This document shows positions 30,720 through 39,893 of a stretch of 45,879 nucleotides of DNA, in pieces. The stretch is taken from NCBI GenBank assembly GCA_017465565.1, contig JAFTWA010000056.1, positions 1 to 45,879 on the forward strand, read 5' to 3'. The stretch's first letter is position 1. The number at the start of each line of letters is the position of its first letter. The notes under the pieces were generated by a model, which saw nothing but the letters and a program-made list of their open reading frames with translations, was not told the origin of the DNA and made no database searches. The DNA is from Tyzzerella sp. GTDB taxonomy: Bacteria; Bacillota; Clostridia; Lachnospirales; Lachnospiraceae. The position numbers and the translations under genes are program-made.

Positions 30720-32939
30720 ATGAGACAAATTGTAAATTTTAACAAGAAATGGGCATTTACAAAAAATGCAGATCACGTGCCAGCTACAATGCCACAAAGA
30801 TGGGATTTTGTAACACTTCCACATTCTTGGAATACTATTGATGGACAAGATGGAGACAACGATTTCTATCGTGGTACATGCTATTATGCAAAAGAATTAT
30901 TAAAATCAAGCTTGCCAGAAGCTGATCAATATTACTTAGAGTTTAACGGTGCTAACTCTTCTGCTGATGTTTATGTAAACGGAAAACATTTAGCACACCA
31001 TGATGGTGGATACTCTACATGGAGAGTGAATATTACAGAAGCTTTAGAAATGCAAAACTTAATCGTAGTTGCAGTGGACAACTCAGCAAACGAAACTGTT
31101 TATCCGCAAATGGCTGACTTTACATTCTATGGTGGTTTATACCGTAATGTAAACATCATCGCAGTTGCAGATTCGCATTTTGATTTGGATTACTATGGAG
31201 GTCCTGGTATTCAAGTGACACCTGTAATCGAAGGTGCGAATGCTAAAGTTGAGATAGAAGTTTATGTAACAAACAAAAAAGAAGAACAAACACTTGTATA
31301 TACAGTAAAAGATGCAGAAGGTAACGTTGTTGCTAACGTATCCTCAGACGATACAAAAGTAGAAGTTGAAATCGAAAATGTACACTTATGGCATGGTAGA
31401 AAGGACCCATACCTCTACAGGGCAGAGGTTGCATTGGTAGAAGGAACAGAAGTAATCGATGGTGTCTGCACACGCTTCGGCTGCCGTACATTTGAAATTC
31501 ATCCAGACAATGGATTTATCTTAAACGGCGAAGAATATCCACTCCGCGGTGTATCCCGCCACCAAGACAGATGGGGATTTGGTAATGCACTGCTCCCAGA
31601 GCACCATGAAGAAGATATGGACTTAATCTGCGAAATGGGTGCGACAACCATCCGTCTTGCACACTATCAACATGACCAATACTTCTATGATTTATGTGAT
31701 GAAAGAGGTCTTGTAATCTGGGCTGAAATTCCATATATTTCAAAACACATGCCTACAGGCCGTGAAAACACAATTTCACAGATGAGAGAATTAGTAGTTC
31801 AAAACTACAACCATCCATCAATCGTAGTTTGGGGATTATCAAACGAAATCACAATCAACGGTTCAGATGATGACTTAATCGAAAACCACAAGATCTTAAA
31901 TGATATGTGCCATGAAATGGACCCAACAAGACTCACAACAATCGCTTGTGTATCTATGTGTGACCTGAATGACCCATACGTACAGATTCCAGACGTTGTT
32001 TCATACAACCACTACTTTGGATGGTACGGCGGAGATACTTCTATGAATGGACCATGGTTCGATAATTTCCACAAGACATTCCCTAACATTCCAATCGGAT
32101 GCAGCGAATATGGATGTGAAGCTCTCAACTGGCATTCATCAGAACCATTCCAGGGTGACTACACAGAAGAATATCAGGCGTACTACCATGAAGAGTTAAT
32201 CAAACAACTCTTTTCAAGAAAATATATGTGGGCAACACATGTGTGGAACATGTTTGACTTCGGTGCAGATGCCCGTAATGAGGGCGGTGAAAATGGACAA
32301 AACCATAAGGGTCTTGTAACATTCGACCGTAAATATAAGAAAGATTCATTCTATGCATATAAAGCATGGTTATCAGATGAACCATTCGTACACATCTGTG
32401 GAAAACGCTATGTTGACCGTGTAGAAGATGTAACAAAAGTAACTGTTTACTCTAACCAGCCACAGGTTGAATTATTTGCGAATGGGGAAAGCCTTGGCGT
32501 GAAAGAAGCAGCAGACCACTTCTTCTACTTTGAAGTGCCAAACGCAGGAGTAACAGAATTAGTAGCCATAGCAGGCGATTGCAAAGACGAAAGCGTTATC
32601 CGTAAAGTGGAAGAATTCAATGAAGCTTACCGCTTGAAAGAAGAGGGCGCAATCCTGAACTGGTTCGATATTACAGCTCCAGAAGGATACTTCTCATTAA
32701 ATGACAAATTGGGCGATATCCTTGCAAATCCAGCGGGCGCAGCATTGTTCGCAGGTATTATGGGAAATGTTGCAGGTAAACAGGCTGCTGGATTCGAAAT
32801 GAACGAAGGCATGATGCAGATGATGGGTGGCTTTACCGTACTCCGTCTCTTAACTCTGATGGGCGGAATGATGGATATGAAGTTCACAAAAGAACAGCTT
32901 TTAGCATTAAATGACCAATTAAATCAAATTAAAAAATAG
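30720..32939 (+). CDS. GH2 beta-galactosidase (or related GH2 glycosidase)
   Basis: This 739-aa cytoplasmic enzyme has the GH2 sugar-binding N-terminal domain (NSSADVYVNGKHLAHHDGGYSTW), an immunoglobulin-like domain and a TIM barrel starting near LRGVSRHQDRWG. Acid/base Glu376 lies in GLSNEI and nucleophile Glu463 in CSEYG. FDFGADARNEG and GLVTFDRKYKKDSFY match beta-galactosidases of gut Firmicutes. The GVSRHQD signature favours galactose over glucuronate. The C-terminal ~85 residues form an unusual Gly/Met-rich tail. GAAGGGAGA precedes the ATG at 30720; the longer frame uses a GTG. It is a single-gene unit with a terminator. Confidence 0.87.
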   Translation: MRQIVNFNKKWAFTKNADHVPATMPQRWDFVTLPHSWNTIDGQDGDNDFYRGTCYYAKELLKSSLPEADQYYLEFNGANSSADVYVNGKHLAHHDGGYSTWRVNITEALEMQNLIVVAVDNSANETVYPQMADFTFYGGLYRNVNIIAVADSHFDLDYYGGPGIQVTPVIEGANAKVEIEVYVTNKKEEQTLVYTVKDAEGNVVANVSSDDTKVEVEIENVHLWHGRKDPYLYRAEVALVEGTEVIDGVCTRFGCRTFEIHPDNGFILNGEEYPLRGVSRHQDRWGFGNALLPEHHEEDMDLICEMGATTIRLAHYQHDQYFYDLCDERGLVIWAEIPYISKHMPTGRENTISQMRELVVQNYNHPSIVVWGLSNEITINGSDDDLIENHKILNDMCHEMDPTRLTTIACVSMCDLNDPYVQIPDVVSYNHYFGWYGGDTSMNGPWFDNFHKTFPNIPIGCSEYGCEALNWHSSEPFQGDYTEEYQAYYHEELIKQLFSRKYMWATHVWNMFDFGADARNEGGENGQNHKGLVTFDRKYKKDSFYAYKAWLSDEPFVHICGKRYVDRVEDVTKVTVYSNQPQVELFANGESLGVKEAADHFFYFEVPNAGVTELVAIAGDCKDESVIRKVEEFNEAYRLKEEGAILNWFDITAPEGYFSLNDKLGDILANPAGAALFAGIMGNVAGKQAAGFEMNEGMMQMMGGFTVLRLLTLMGGMMDMKFTKEQLLALNDQLNQIKK

Positions 32940-32956
32940 TTACTAAACTCAATTGG

Positions 32957-32992
32957 GGCGTAGTCAAGTGAATTTGACTACGCCTTGTTGTT
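32957..32992 (+). terminator. Terminator after the GH2 gene
   Basis: GGCGTAGTCAA (32957-32967) and TTGACTACGCC (32974-32984) form a perfect 11-bp stem, followed by TTGTTGTTGCTTT. Confidence 0.88.
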
Positions 32993-33163
32993 GCTTTCGC
33001 TGGTTATGGTTTTTAAAGTCTCATTGATGGAAAAGTTTTTTGTTGATAAGGCAATTAACGCCTGTTGTTTATTTAATCCAGATAGTGAAGCAATATATTT
33101 TTGAACCAGTGTGTTATCAGTAAACTTGCGAGTTGCGCCATTAGCAGCTGTTCCAAGCCTTTG
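32978..33163 (-). pseudogene. Relic resembling a phage tail tape-measure protein
   Basis: A minus-strand open frame of 61 codons has no start codon and is preceded by an in-frame stop at 33164-33166. It reads VQKYIASLSGLNKQQALIALS and continues TKNFSINETLKTI. This wording recalls the repeated helical units of tape-measure proteins from Clostridial prophages. It has no RBS and its end is embedded in the GH2 terminator. It looks like a decayed fragment. The similarity is judged by eye only. Confidence 0.35.
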
Positions 33164-33263
33164 TTATCTGAATTTTTCTATGGACAGTTTAACTGTCAAA
33201 TCTATACGGCAAATAGTCGTAAATCCCTTAAATAGTGTAAAAGAGAATAGCTTCGGAAGTTTG

Positions 33264-33292
33264 TTGACTGGAATATTGCGTTTTGTTATACT
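33264..33292 (+). promoter_or_regulatory. Promoter of the Rpn-like gene
   Basis: TTGACT (33264-33269), a 17-bp spacer and TATACT (33287-33292) lie about 50 bp before the start codon. A small palindrome GACAGTT-T-AACTGTC lies upstream at 33183-33197. Confidence 0.72.
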
Positions 33293-33340
33293 TTTTTTAT
33301 ATTTCATTCTTTGAATATTTCTGAAAAGAAAGGAGAAAGA

Positions 33341-34324
33341 ATGAAAAAAGACATTGCAGAGAAGAGATTAGAAGATTACAATGACGTATTTGCAGACATT
33401 TTTAATAATTTAGTGTTTCATGGGGAAAAGGTTCTGGAGGAGGACCGACTGGTCCCGCTGCCTACGGAAGCATTTACCAGACAAATGGATGGAGATTTAC
33501 GTCAAGGAAACCGTGATATTCGTAAGGCGGATGGAGAACATGGGAAATATCGCTTAATATGTGGTACAGAAAATCAAACAGGATATGATAATACTATGCC
33601 TCAAAGAGTGATGGGATATGAGTATGCAGGTTATGAAGAACAGATAGGCAACATTGTGGAGGAGAATAGAAAGAATGACAATCCTGCTTACAGTAAAAGG
33701 ATTCATGATGACCAGCGATTGGTGCCAATCGTTACGGCAGTTTTATACTGGGGATCTAGACCATGGCAAGGGCCGTCGTGCTTGCATGACATGTTGGAAT
33801 TTCCAGAAGATAAGAAAGAGGTCATCAAGCCATATGTAGCGAATTACCCAATGAATTTGATAGATTTATCAAATGTGCCAAAAGAAACAAGGGAGCTTAT
33901 GACATCTGATTTTCGTCTAGTGCTTGATTATTTAGCTTGCCGAAACAATCCGGAGAAAATGAAAGCATTTATGGCAGACAAGGAGCGAATTATCTGCCAT
34001 CCGGAAGAATTTTTAGATACTATGAGTGAAGTGGCTAGTGATGGGCGGTATAAGATGATAAAAGAGCAGATGCGGGCAAGAGCAGAAATAGGTGAAAAGG
34101 AGGACGTGACAATGTGGAAAATCGAAGATGAGATTGAAAATAGAGGGGAGTTATTAAAAATAATTACTCTGATAAGAAAGAAGTATCAAAAAGGGAAGGA
34201 TGTAGTACAAATAGCTGATGAATTGGAAGAAGAGCTTTCTGTTATTCAGACAATGTATGATTTGATCGGAAAGAATCCAGATAAAGATGATAGGTATATT
34301 GTGGAACAGTATCAGAAATTGTAA
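33341..34324 (+). CDS. Rpn-family nuclease/putative transposase-like protein
   Basis: This 327-aa protein resembles the Rpn/PD-(D/E)XK putative transposase group, which is multicopy in Lachnospiraceae. The N-terminal part has DVFADIFNNLVFHGEKVL. The likely nuclease core is RKADGEHGKYRLICGTENQTGYD, with the Glu-x-Gln in place of the classical ExK. The C-terminal third is a charged helical region. Rpn proteins in E. coli are DNA endonucleases that promote RecA-independent recombination and can act in phage defence. Here it sits between a phage-like relic and an ATPase-nuclease. The start at 33341 has AAAGGAGA, and the gene has its own promoter. Confidence 0.7.
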   Translation: MKKDIAEKRLEDYNDVFADIFNNLVFHGEKVLEEDRLVPLPTEAFTRQMDGDLRQGNRDIRKADGEHGKYRLICGTENQTGYDNTMPQRVMGYEYAGYEEQIGNIVEENRKNDNPAYSKRIHDDQRLVPIVTAVLYWGSRPWQGPSCLHDMLEFPEDKKEVIKPYVANYPMNLIDLSNVPKETRELMTSDFRLVLDYLACRNNPEKMKAFMADKERIICHPEEFLDTMSEVASDGRYKMIKEQMRARAEIGEKEDVTMWKIEDEIENRGELLKIITLIRKKYQKGKDVVQIADELEEELSVIQTMYDLIGKNPDKDDRYIVEQYQKL

Positions 34325-34348
34325 TGCACTAAGCAATGTGAATAGCGA

Positions 34349-34384
34349 GACAGTAGGGGGAGCGGAGATGCTTCCCCTTAGTCT
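34349..34384. terminator. Hairpin between convergent Rpn-like and ATPase genes
   Basis: TAGGGGGAGC and GCTTCCCCTTA pair with a small loop and extend outward with GAC/GTC. It can serve both converging genes, though T-runs are poor. Confidence 0.55.
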
Positions 34385-34407
34385 ATTTTAGAGCCCTTTA
34401 TCTTTAG

Positions 34408-35796
34408 TTACTCCAACATCTCCTCATAACCCACTAAAACTACATTCCCCATCTCATGTGCTTTATCTTGACACCCTTTAGTGAATCCAGTCTTGGCAAA
34501 GAGATAATAATGTTTATTCTGATAATGGAACAATTCACTTTTTTTAACTAAGCCTTCCAATACGCTTAGGTCAACTTTTTCATTTGTCCATTTACATTCT
34601 CCGAAAAGAGCCGTGTTTTTATCAGCAGTTCCCATAATATCAATTTCGATTTGCTGTCTTGTTTTGGGGTTTGTTCCCCACCATCTGCCAATGTTGGTAA
34701 AATCAATCACGCATTTTCCGTTTAATAGTAATGTCCACAGGTACTGTTTACAGATTTCCTCAAACACACCGCCCATATAAGTAGATAAATGTGGTTTGAT
34801 TCGGTTATATGCAAGTTCTGTCGCACCACGAGAGATAATAGAAGTATTCTCCGGAACAAAACGATACCAGAAACGGAACATATTGTCTTCAATGGAATAA
34901 ATCGTCTTTCTTGTAGAATCTTCTCCAAAAGGAGTTTCTTTTTTTACAATTCCAAGTGAAACCAGATTCTTAATATAAGTCGCACACACGCTGGTATCTT
35001 CGCCGACTTTCGTTGATATCTCTGACATCTTCGTATAGCCGGTGGCAATTGCAGCAATGATAGCATTGTAAATTGCTGGCTCACGCACTTCTTGCTTTAA
35101 CAAGTTTTGTGGTTCTTCATAAATCGAAGAGGCGGGATTAAGGTACGTATTCTTAATGTTATCTTCAATGGACAATTTGTCCTTTAACTGCAATAAATAT
35201 TGTGGAGTTCCACCCACAATACCATAAGCCAATGCTTTGTCTTCATTAGGTAACTTGTTGAAATATTTACAAGCTTCTTGGAATTCAAATGGTTGTACTT
35301 TAAATTGTGCAGTTCTGCGTCCGTAGAGTGGGGCTTTGTATGCCAATACTTGATCTTCCATGTAAGACATAGAGGAACCGCAGAGGATAAGGAATAGTTT
35401 GGTAGTATCTTTATATTTATCAATTAAAAGCTGTAATGTGGAGGCGAGACTTTTTGATGCTCTTGCAACATATGGGTATTCATCAATTGCCAATAAAATT
35501 CTTTCTTCTTCTGCAAGCTCAAAGACATATTCTAATGCTGCCTGAAAAGATGGAAATGAAGTATTTGCAGGCTTTTTTGTGACAAATTCAAAAATACATT
35601 TACTGAAATTTTCTAAGTTCTGTTTTTCGTTCGTTTCTACTCCGGTAAAGCAGATTGCAGGCTTATCGTTAGCAAATTCATTGATGATAGCTGTTTTTCC
35701 TACACGTCTGCGACCGTATATAACTGTAAATTCAAATTTATCTGAAGCATATAGTCTGTTTAAAGTTGAAAGTTCTTTTTCTCTGCCAATAAACAT
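34408..35796 (-). CDS. AAA-type ATPase with C-terminal nuclease-like DUF234 domain
   Basis: This 462-aa protein of the archaeal ATPase/DUF234 family has Walker A GRRRVGKT at residues 28-35, Walker B LLAIDEYPY near 100, and sensor LILCGSS. A winged-helix region (MSEISTKVGEDTSVCATYIKNL) follows. The C-terminal domain has EIDIMGTADKNTALFGECKW, a D...ExK pattern of PD-(D/E)XK nucleases. Members are widespread, often lone genes; their biological role is poorly known, with proposals of mobile-element or defence functions. GGAGGT precedes the start. The promoter is covered by repeated operator-like motifs. Confidence 0.8.
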   Translation of the reverse strand: MFIGREKELSTLNRLYASDKFEFTVIYGRRRVGKTAIINEFANDKPAICFTGVETNEKQNLENFSKCIFEFVTKKPANTSFPSFQAALEYVFELAEEERILLAIDEYPYVARASKSLASTLQLLIDKYKDTTKLFLILCGSSMSYMEDQVLAYKAPLYGRRTAQFKVQPFEFQEACKYFNKLPNEDKALAYGIVGGTPQYLLQLKDKLSIEDNIKNTYLNPASSIYEEPQNLLKQEVREPAIYNAIIAAIATGYTKMSEISTKVGEDTSVCATYIKNLVSLGIVKKETPFGEDSTRKTIYSIEDNMFRFWYRFVPENTSIISRGATELAYNRIKPHLSTYMGGVFEEICKQYLWTLLLNGKCVIDFTNIGRWWGTNPKTRQQIEIDIMGTADKNTALFGECKWTNEKVDLSVLEGLVKKSELFHYQNKHYYLFAKTGFTKGCQDKAHEMGNVVLVGYEEMLE

Positions 35797-35804
35797 ATCG
35801 AGAC

Positions 35805-35862
35805 CTCCAGTTTAGTTGATTACGATTTAGTTAATTATAATTTACTAAAATGTCGAAGTCAA
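35805..35862 (-). promoter_or_regulatory. Promoter and operator-like repeats of the ATPase gene
   Basis: On the minus strand TTGACT (35857-35862), a 17-bp spacer and TATAAT (35834-35839) form a near-consensus promoter. TTTAGTAAAT in the spacer mirrors ATTAACTAAA, and AATCAACTAAA follows downstream. Three related AACTAAA-type motifs thus surround the -10, as in an autoregulated promoter. Confidence 0.65.
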
Positions 35863-35882
35863 TACATAAATTTTATCCTTAG

Positions 35883-36746
35883 TTATTTTGTCAAAACTTC
35901 TACCCCTGTCTCTGTGACAAGTACCATATATTCAATCTGTGCCGACAATCCATCATCCTCCGTGTAAACCGTCCATCCATTATCTTCGTCCACAAAGAAA
36001 TCAGGACTTCCTTCATTAATCATTGGTTCGATGGTAAACATCATGCCAGGAACCAGAACCATTTCTGTTCCTTTTGGAGTAACGTAACTTACAAATGGTT
36101 CTTCATGGAATTCCAGTCCAATTCCGTGTCCTCCAATATCCTCTACAACGGAATAGCCGTTAGCCTGTGCATGGCTATTGATTGCATCTGCAATATCTCC
36201 AAGATGTCCCCAAGGCTTTGCTGCTGCAAGCCCTCGTTCCACACATTCTTCTGTGACTTTTAAAAGCCTCTTCGCTCTTTCTGAAATTTCACCGATGGCA
36301 AACATACGGGAAGCATCAGAATAGTATCCGTTAAGAATTGTAGAAACATCTACATTAATAATATCGCCTTCTTGGAGAATAATATTTTCATCAGGGATTC
36401 CGTGGCATACTTCATTGTTGAGGGAAGTACAGACGCTTTTCGGAAATCCTTCGTATCCAAGTGGGGCAGGAATACCGCCGTGTGCCGTCGTGAAATCGTA
36501 TACTAATTTATCAATGTCGGCTGTGCTCATTCCAGCATGAATGTGAGCAGCGACATGGTCCAGAACAGCAGTGTTGAGTGCTGCACTCTTTTTGATTTCC
36601 TCAATCTGGGCAGGTGTTTTAAGAAGTTCCCTGTCGGGTGTGATATGTCCTTGGATTGTTAGTAACAAAATTTTATCATCGATTGCCATATGGCATTTTT
36701 TGTATTTCTTTCCACTTCCGCACCAGCAGAGTTCATTTCGTTCCAT
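35883..36746 (-). CDS. map: Type I methionine aminopeptidase with SEC-C zinc motif
   Basis: This 287-aa enzyme removes the initiator methionine from nascent proteins. The N-terminal SEC-C motif CWCGSGKKYKKCH (about residues 7-19) binds zinc and may help ribosome association. The pita-bread catalytic domain has metal ligands in NVDVST, YYSDASRMF, GHGIGLEFHEEP, FTIEPMI and QIEYMVLV, all present. The frame is open upstream, but AAGGAGA and the SEC-C start place the ATG at 36746. A TATAAT -10 on the minus strand lies at about 36784-36789, back to back with the pfk promoter. Confidence 0.93.
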   Translation of the reverse strand: MERNELCWCGSGKKYKKCHMAIDDKILLLTIQGHITPDRELLKTPAQIEEIKKSAALNTAVLDHVAAHIHAGMSTADIDKLVYDFTTAHGGIPAPLGYEGFPKSVCTSLNNEVCHGIPDENIILQEGDIINVDVSTILNGYYSDASRMFAIGEISERAKRLLKVTEECVERGLAAAKPWGHLGDIADAINSHAQANGYSVVEDIGGHGIGLEFHEEPFVSYVTPKGTEMVLVPGMMFTIEPMINEGSPDFFVDEDNGWTVYTEDDGLSAQIEYMVLVTETGVEVLTK

Positions 36747-36802
36747 AGTTGAAATCTCCTTCGTTAACAAATCATTCCTACATATTATAACGCATTTTTC
36801 AG

Positions 36803-36831
36803 TTGTTAGCACCTGTAAAATACGATATAAT
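36803..36831 (+). promoter_or_regulatory. Promoter of the pfk-dnaX-ybaB-recR operon
   Basis: TTGTTA (36803-36808), a 17-bp spacer and a perfect TATAAT (36826-36831) lie 38 bp before the start codon. Confidence 0.7.
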
Positions 36832-36869
36832 GGAAAAGAAGGTTAAAAATAATGGAGGGATGTGGCCTT

Positions 36870-37946
36870 ATGTTAAGAATCGGTATGCTGACCAGCGGTG
36901 GCGACTGCCAGGCACTCAACGCAGCAATGCGCGGCGTAGTAAAGGGACTTGCTTCAGATAACAGAGAAGTCCAGATTTACGGATTTAAAGATGGATACAA
37001 AGGATTAATCTATAATAATTTTTCTATGCTGACATCGAAGGATTTTTCGGGAATTCTAACAGTAGGCGGAACGATTCTGGGAACATCCAGACAGCCATTT
37101 AAAACCATGAAAGAACCGGACAAAAATGGACTGAATAAAGTGGAAGCGATGAAGCGCAATTATTACAAGCTGAATTTGGATTGTCTCGTGATTTTGGGTG
37201 GGAATGGTACACATAAGACTGCGAATTTACTAAAGGAAGAAGGGCTCAATATTATTACCCTTCCAAAAACAATTGATAATGACCTTTGGGGAACGGATAT
37301 GACATTCGGTTTCCAGAGCGCAGTGGATATCGCAACGAACACGATTGACTGCATTCACACAACGGCAACCTCACACAGCCGTGTATTTATTATAGAAGTA
37401 ATGGGACATAAAGTGGGATGGGTGACACTCCATGCAGGTATTGCGGGCGGAGCAGATATCATTCTCATTCCAGAGATTCCATACGATTTGAATGTTATTT
37501 CTGAGGCGATTAAGAAGCGCACAAGGGCAGGAAAGCATTTTACAATTATTGCGGTAGCAGAGGGTGCAATTTCGAAAGAAGACGCGCAGCTTTCAAAGAA
37601 GGAATACAAGCAGAAATTAGCCAAGAGAAAATATGCTTCTATTGCCTACGAGCTTGCGGAGCAGATTCAAGAAAAGACAGATCAGGAAGTTCGTATTACA
37701 ATACCAGGGCATACACAGCGCGGTGGTTCACCGTGTGCATACGACCGTGTGCTTTCAACCAGACTTGGAGCGGCAGCGGCCCAGCTTATTCTGAACAAAG
37801 AGTTTGGTTACATGGTTGGTGTAAAAGCAGGGGAAACTATAAAGGTGCCGCTAGAGGAAGTGGCTGGCAAGCTGAAGGTGGTAGACCCGAATGCAAGGAT
37901 TATTAAAGAAGCGAAATTAACAGGAATTAGTTTTGGAGATAAATAA
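36870..37946 (+). CDS. Phosphofructokinase-family protein with atypical GGNG/PKTIDND site
   Basis: This 358-aa protein has the PFK fold: TSGGDCQALNAAMRG, then ILGGNGTHKTA with N112 where ATP-PFKs have the Mg-binding Asp of GGDG. PKTIDND at 132-138 has Lys133 as in PPi-dependent enzymes and catalytic Asp136. MGHKVGW replaces the usual MGR, and PGHTQRGGSP is kept. It probably phosphorylates fructose 6-phosphate (or a related sugar phosphate), but the mix of motifs leaves phosphate donor and activity uncertain. GGAGGGA at 36854-36860 sets the start. dnaX begins 2 bp after its stop, an uncommon operon pairing. Confidence 0.82.
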   Translation: MLRIGMLTSGGDCQALNAAMRGVVKGLASDNREVQIYGFKDGYKGLIYNNFSMLTSKDFSGILTVGGTILGTSRQPFKTMKEPDKNGLNKVEAMKRNYYKLNLDCLVILGGNGTHKTANLLKEEGLNIITLPKTIDNDLWGTDMTFGFQSAVDIATNTIDCIHTTATSHSRVFIIEVMGHKVGWVTLHAGIAGGADIILIPEIPYDLNVISEAIKKRTRAGKHFTIIAVAEGAISKEDAQLSKKEYKQKLAKRKYASIAYELAEQIQEKTDQEVRITIPGHTQRGGSPCAYDRVLSTRLGAAAAQLILNKEFGYMVGVKAGETIKVPLEEVAGKLKVVDPNARIIKEAKLTGISFGDK

Positions 37947-37948
37947 AC

Positions 37949-39511
37949 ATGTCATATACAGCGTTATACCGTAAATTTCGTCCCGGTGAATTTGAGGACG
38001 TAAAGGGACAAGACCATATAAGCAAAACATTACAAAATCAAATAAAGGCAGGACGTATCGGACATGCATATCTTTTCTGTGGGACGAGAGGAACCGGAAA
38101 GACATCAGTTGCCAAGATATTTGCAAAGGCAGTAAACTGCCTGAGTCCGGTAAATGGAAGTCCATGCGGCGAATGCGAAATGTGTAAGGCAATCAGTAAC
38201 GGCACATCCATGAATGTGATTGAGATAGATGCGGCATCGAATAACGGTGTAGATAACATTCGTGAGATTCGGGAAGAGGTAGCCTACCGTCCAACTGAAG
38301 GAAAGTACAAAGTCTACATTATTGATGAGGTTCATATGCTCTCTATAGGAGCGTTTAATGCGCTGTTAAAAACCTTGGAAGAGCCGCCGGAATATGTTAT
38401 TTTCATTCTGGCAACCACGGAGGCGCACAAGATTCCGATTACGATTTTATCCAGATGTCAGAGGTACGATTTTAAACGTATTACAATCGATACAATTGCT
38501 GCCCGTCTTACGGATTTGATGCAGCAGGAAGGCATTGAGGTTGAGGAACGTGCAATCCGCTATATTTCAAAGGTGGCAGATGGCTCTATGAGAGATGCCT
38601 TAAGTCTTCTTGACCAGTGTATTGCGTTCTATCTTGGACAGAAATTAACTTATGAAAATGTGTTGGAGGTGCTGGGGGCGGTAGACACAGAAGTGTTTAG
38701 CAGACTTCTTCGTGAAATACTAGAGAAGAATGTTTCCAAAGTACTTCGCAGTCTGGAAGAGCTCATTATGCAGGGGCGTGAGCTTGGACAGCTTGCAACA
38801 GATTTCACTTGGTATCTGAGAAACTTGCTTCTTGCAAAAAGTTCTGATAATATGGAGGACGTGCTGGATGTTTCCAGTGAGAATCTGGCCCAGTTAAAAG
38901 AAGAAGCACAGATGATAGAATATGACACCTTGATTCGTTATATTCGTATCTTTTCGGAATTATCGAATCAGTTGAAATACGCAACACAAAAGAGAGTTCT
39001 CCTGGAAGTGGCGCTTATTAAGCTTTGCAAACCAGAGATGGAAGTAAACCAAGATAGCGTGCTCGCGCGGATCCGTGCGGTGGAAGAGAAATTGGAAGCG
39101 GGCATTCCGGCTGCCAGACAGGAAGTAGTTTATGTAAACCGCGCCGAAGAACCACAGGAAGAGCTGCCGAAGGTGGAGCTTTCAAAGGCACTTCATGAGG
39201 ATGTGAAGGCGGTTGTAAAGGATTTCCGTATGATTGCAAATCAGGCTGCCGGCATGACGAAGGTGTATTTGAAACAGGCGCATTTGAGTGTTGGTAATCA
39301 GGACCAGCTGCTTTTGGTATTTGATGATGAAGTGGCAGCAGGTTTTATCGGCAGTGATTCTCATAAAGAAGAAATTAAGCGTCTGATTGAAGAGAGAATC
39401 GGCAAAACAGTCGACATAGAGGTGCGTCATGTGGAAGAGGGACGCAGGTTTGAAGACAGTTTTGTGGATATAGAAAAATTGGTTCACATGGACATTACAA
39501 TAGAAGAGTAG
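37949..39511 (+). CDS. dnaX: DNA polymerase III gamma/tau subunit
   Basis: This 520-aa clamp-loader ATPase has Walker A GTRGTGKT at residues 45-52, zinc cysteines C64, C73, C76 and C79 (SPCGECEMC), Walker B YIIDEVHML, and the SRC arginine finger in ILSRCQRYDF. The tau-specific C-terminal part (beyond about 370) is present but short, so helicase and polymerase contacts may be reduced compared with Bacillus. No obvious slippery A-run for a programmed frameshift was noticed. It starts 2 bp after the PFK stop with GGAGAT in the PFK end as RBS. It is followed by ybaB and recR, the conserved cluster. Confidence 0.96.
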   Translation: MSYTALYRKFRPGEFEDVKGQDHISKTLQNQIKAGRIGHAYLFCGTRGTGKTSVAKIFAKAVNCLSPVNGSPCGECEMCKAISNGTSMNVIEIDAASNNGVDNIREIREEVAYRPTEGKYKVYIIDEVHMLSIGAFNALLKTLEEPPEYVIFILATTEAHKIPITILSRCQRYDFKRITIDTIAARLTDLMQQEGIEVEERAIRYISKVADGSMRDALSLLDQCIAFYLGQKLTYENVLEVLGAVDTEVFSRLLREILEKNVSKVLRSLEELIMQGRELGQLATDFTWYLRNLLLAKSSDNMEDVLDVSSENLAQLKEEAQMIEYDTLIRYIRIFSELSNQLKYATQKRVLLEVALIKLCKPEMEVNQDSVLARIRAVEEKLEAGIPAARQEVVYVNRAEEPQEELPKVELSKALHEDVKAVVKDFRMIANQAAGMTKVYLKQAHLSVGNQDQLLLVFDDEVAAGFIGSDSHKEEIKRLIEERIGKTVDIEVRHVEEGRRFEDSFVDIEKLVHMDITIEE

Positions 39512-39523
39512 GAGGAAAGAAAG

Positions 39524-39877
39524 ATGGCAAAACGTGGAGGATTTCCAGGCGGAGCAATGCCAGGGAACATGGCAAATTTAATGAAACAGGCTCAGAAAAT
39601 GCAAAGACAGATGGAAGAGCAGCAAAAGGAAATGGAAACAAAGGAATTTACTGCAACAGCAGGCGGCGGAGCCGTAGAGATTACTGTTTCTGGTAAAAGA
39701 GAAGTGACAAAGGTAAAATTAGCAGAAGAAGTAGTAGACCCAGACGATATCGAAATGTTAGAAGATTTGATTGTGGCTGCAACAAATGAAGCACTTCGCA
39801 AGGTGGAGGAAGCATCTGCATCTGCAATGTCTAAGTTGACAGGCGGCCTTGGCGGCGGAATGGGAATGCCATTTTAG
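39524..39877 (+). CDS. ebfC: YbaB/EbfC nucleoid-associated protein
   Basis: This 117-aa DNA-binding protein of the YbaB/EbfC family has a Gly/Met-rich start ([23 protein letters not shown]), a core of [32 protein letters not shown], and the conserved [20 protein letters not shown]. It forms dimers that bind DNA as a nucleoid or repair-linked factor. GGAGGAAAG precedes the ATG. Its position between dnaX and recR is nearly universal in Firmicutes. Confidence 0.95.
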   Translation: MAKRGGFPGGAMPGNMANLMKQAQKMQRQMEEQQKEMETKEFTATAGGGAVEITVSGKREVTKVKLAEEVVDPDDIEMLEDLIVAATNEALRKVEEASASAMSKLTGGLGGGMGMPF

Positions 39878-39893
39878 GCAGGAGTGTAGATGA

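Noticed and set aside
33111-33314. 67-aa plus-strand ORF before the Rpn-like gene
   Set aside because: It has no RBS and contains the well-formed promoter of the Rpn-like gene (33264-33292); composition is not protein-like.
37949-39511. Programmed frameshift producing a separate gamma form of DnaX
   Set aside because: No run of A with a downstream hairpin like the E. coli signal was noticed in the gene.
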